This document shows positions 63,058 to 64,000 of a stretch of DNA of 64,000 bases, one piece after another (the stretch's first letter is position 1; the number at the start of each line of letters is the position of its first letter). The DNA is from JACMQX01 sp044225675 (GTDB taxonomy: Bacteria; Pseudomonadota; Gammaproteobacteria; Burkholderiales; Burkholderiaceae_C). The translations under genes and the position numbers were made by a program. The notes beneath the pieces were generated by a model. The model was not told the origin of the DNA, made no database searches, and saw only the letters and a list, made by a program, of their open reading frames with translations. Location of the stretch: NCBI GenBank assembly GCA_044225675.1, contig JBGAIH010000006.1:1-64000 (forward strand), written 5' to 3'.

Positions 63058-63750
63058 TCAGGCGCTGCGCTGCCGGCCCCCGAAGATGGCCGTGCCCACC
63101 CGCACCATCGTGCTGCCTGCGTGGATGGCCGCTTCGAGATCGGCCGTCATGCCCATCGACAGCGTGTCCACCGGCAGACCGGCCGACTGCAGCGACACGA
63201 ACAGCTCGCGTGCCTTCGCATGCACCGCCTTCTGGGCCGCGAAGTCGTCTGCCGGCTCGGGAATCGACATCAGGCCGCGCAGCACGAGGCGCGGCAGCCG
63301 CGCCACCTCCAGAGCGAGGCCCAGCACCTCCTCGGGCGCCACGCCCGACTTGGTGGGTCCGCCGTCCACGTTGACCTGCAGGCACACCTGCAGGGGCGGC
63401 AGGCCCTCGGGGCGCTGCTCCGACAGGCGCTGCGCCACCTTGAGCCGGTCGACCGAATGGGCCCAATGGAAATGCCCGGCCACCAGCCGCGTCTTGTTGC
63501 TCTGGATCGGGCCGATGCAATGCCACTCGATGCCCAGACCCTGGAGTAGCGCGATCTTCTCGACGCCTTCCTGGATGTAGTTCTCGCCGAAGGCGCGCTG
63601 GCCTGCCGCATGGGCCTCGCGCACCGCCTCCGGCCCGAAGGTCTTGGAAACGGCCAGCAGGCTGACGTCGCCCGGGCGTCGGCCGCAGTCCCGGCAGGCG
63701 GCGTCGATGCGCTCGCGGACACGCTGGAGGTTGTCGCCAATCATGGTCAT
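63058..63750 (-). CDS. yggS: YggS-family PLP homeostasis protein
   Basis: The 230-residue protein has the alanine-racemase-like barrel of the family: SLLAVSKTFGPEAVREAHAA (PLP lysine in SKT), FGENYIQEGVEKI, WHCIGPIQSNKTRL, LSMGMTADLEAAIHAGSTMV and RVGTAIFG. It binds PLP and balances vitamin B6 and amino acid pools, without known catalysis. Start options are ATG 63750 or 63744. It is divergent from pilT. Confidence 0.95.
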   Translation of the reverse strand: MTMIGDNLQRVRERIDAACRDCGRRPGDVSLLAVSKTFGPEAVREAHAAGQRAFGENYIQEGVEKIALLQGLGIEWHCIGPIQSNKTRLVAGHFHWAHSVDRLKVAQRLSEQRPEGLPPLQVCLQVNVDGGPTKSGVAPEEVLGLALEVARLPRLVLRGLMSIPEPADDFAAQKAVHAKARELFVSLQSAGLPVDTLSMGMTADLEAAIHAGSTMVRVGTAIFGGRQRSA

Positions 63751-63787
63751 AATCAACGGCCAAGCGTATCAAAAGAACGAGGGATCC

Positions 63788-64000
63788 GTGGATATCACCC
63801 AACTGCTGGCGTTCAGCGTCAAGAACAAGGCCTCCGACCTGCACCTGTCCGCAGGCCTGCCGCCGATGATCCGCGTGCACGGCGACGTGCGGCGCATCAA
63901 CGTCGACGCGCTGGATCACAAGGCGGTCCACGGCATGGTGTATGACATCATGAACGACACCCAGCGCAAGAACTACGAAGAGTTCCTGGAAGTCGACTTC
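63788..64000 (+). CDS. pilT: Twitching motility ATPase PilT (5' part)
   Basis: The frame starts at GTG 63788, with a GAGGG ribosome site 5 bp upstream, and runs off the window after 71 residues. The PilT N-terminal domain is clear: VDITQLLAFSVKNKASDLHL, SAGLPPMIRVHGDVRRINVD, HGMVYDIMNDTQRKNYEEFL. PilT powers type IV pilus retraction. The Walker motifs lie beyond the edge. The GTG start and divergence from yggS are the usual arrangement (yggS-pilT). Confidence 0.95.
   Translation, partial: MDITQLLAFSVKNKASDLHLSAGLPPMIRVHGDVRRINVDALDHKAVHGMVYDIMNDTQRKNYEEFLEVDF

Overview
The window is 64 kb of a GC-rich betaproteobacterial chromosome. The best guess is order Burkholderiales, family Comamonadaceae-like. 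The evidence is gene content and order: a spc/alpha ribosomal block, PhaM, DUF3567, UbiM, a kinase/universal-stress-protein fusion, PCuAC/YcnI copper genes, and a PutA lacking the N-terminal repressor domain. No plasmid, phage or CRISPR locus is visible. The only mobile DNA is a decayed IS3-family transposase at about 2.1-3.0 kb.

Layout. (1) 1-3.0 kb: the 5' part of a large secreted DUF11-type repeat protein on the minus strand, a 0.5 kb AT-richer gap, and the dead IS. (2) 3.0-12.2 kb: one long minus-strand transcription block, rplN-rplX-rplE-rpsN-rpsH-rplF-rplR-rpsE-rpmD-rplO-secY-infA-rpmJ-rpsM-rpsK-rpsD-rpoA-rplQ. It is followed 13 bp later by the initiator tRNA-fMet gene and an intrinsic terminator. 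A near-consensus sigma70 promoter sits next to the glpD stop codon, so the spc operon is separated from the S10 operon here. (3) 12.2-15.3 kb: glpK-glpD. (4) 15.4-25.7 kb: a phytase-like lipoprotein and proC; opposite them recG, oxyR, a Dyp-type peroxidase and ubiA; then queA, a FecR-SPOR protein and tgt. (5) 25.7-32.6 kb: cell-envelope and storage genes (DUF2145, YiaA/B, an MFS-acyltransferase fusion, a ceramidase-like membrane protein, FIST, PhaM). (6) 32.7-36.6 kb: a probable copper-acquisition operon, DUF2946-TonB receptor-YcnI-PCuAC. (7) 36.6-43.4 kb: VOC protein, MarC-like protein, FAH hydrolase with a divergent IclR regulator, DUF3108, DUF3567, an AbrB-family membrane protein and ChaN. 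(8) 43.5-47.6 kb: metallophosphoesterase-ubiM, then hemerythrin-kinase/USP. Each pair is preceded by an FNR/Anr-type box at the same distance from a similar -10. (9) 47.7-58.6 kb: aminotransferase, purU, a LysR regulator, a methionine-type PLP enzyme behind a SAM-II-like riboswitch plus terminator, glcD, a biotinyl-carboxyltransferase fusion, a 7TM sensor with a degenerate GGDEF domain, and asparaginase II. (10) 58.7-64 kb: putA with a divergent Lrp-type regulator, DUF3617, YggS and the start of pilT.

The features most worth a second look are the twin FNR-type promoters driving an apparent oxygen-limitation module (8), the SAM-II-like riboswitch in a betaproteobacterium, the initiator tRNA at the end of the ribosomal-protein operon, and a pair of GC palindromes translated inside the carboxyltransferase. 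All functional calls are by eye from translated sequence; no database search was run.
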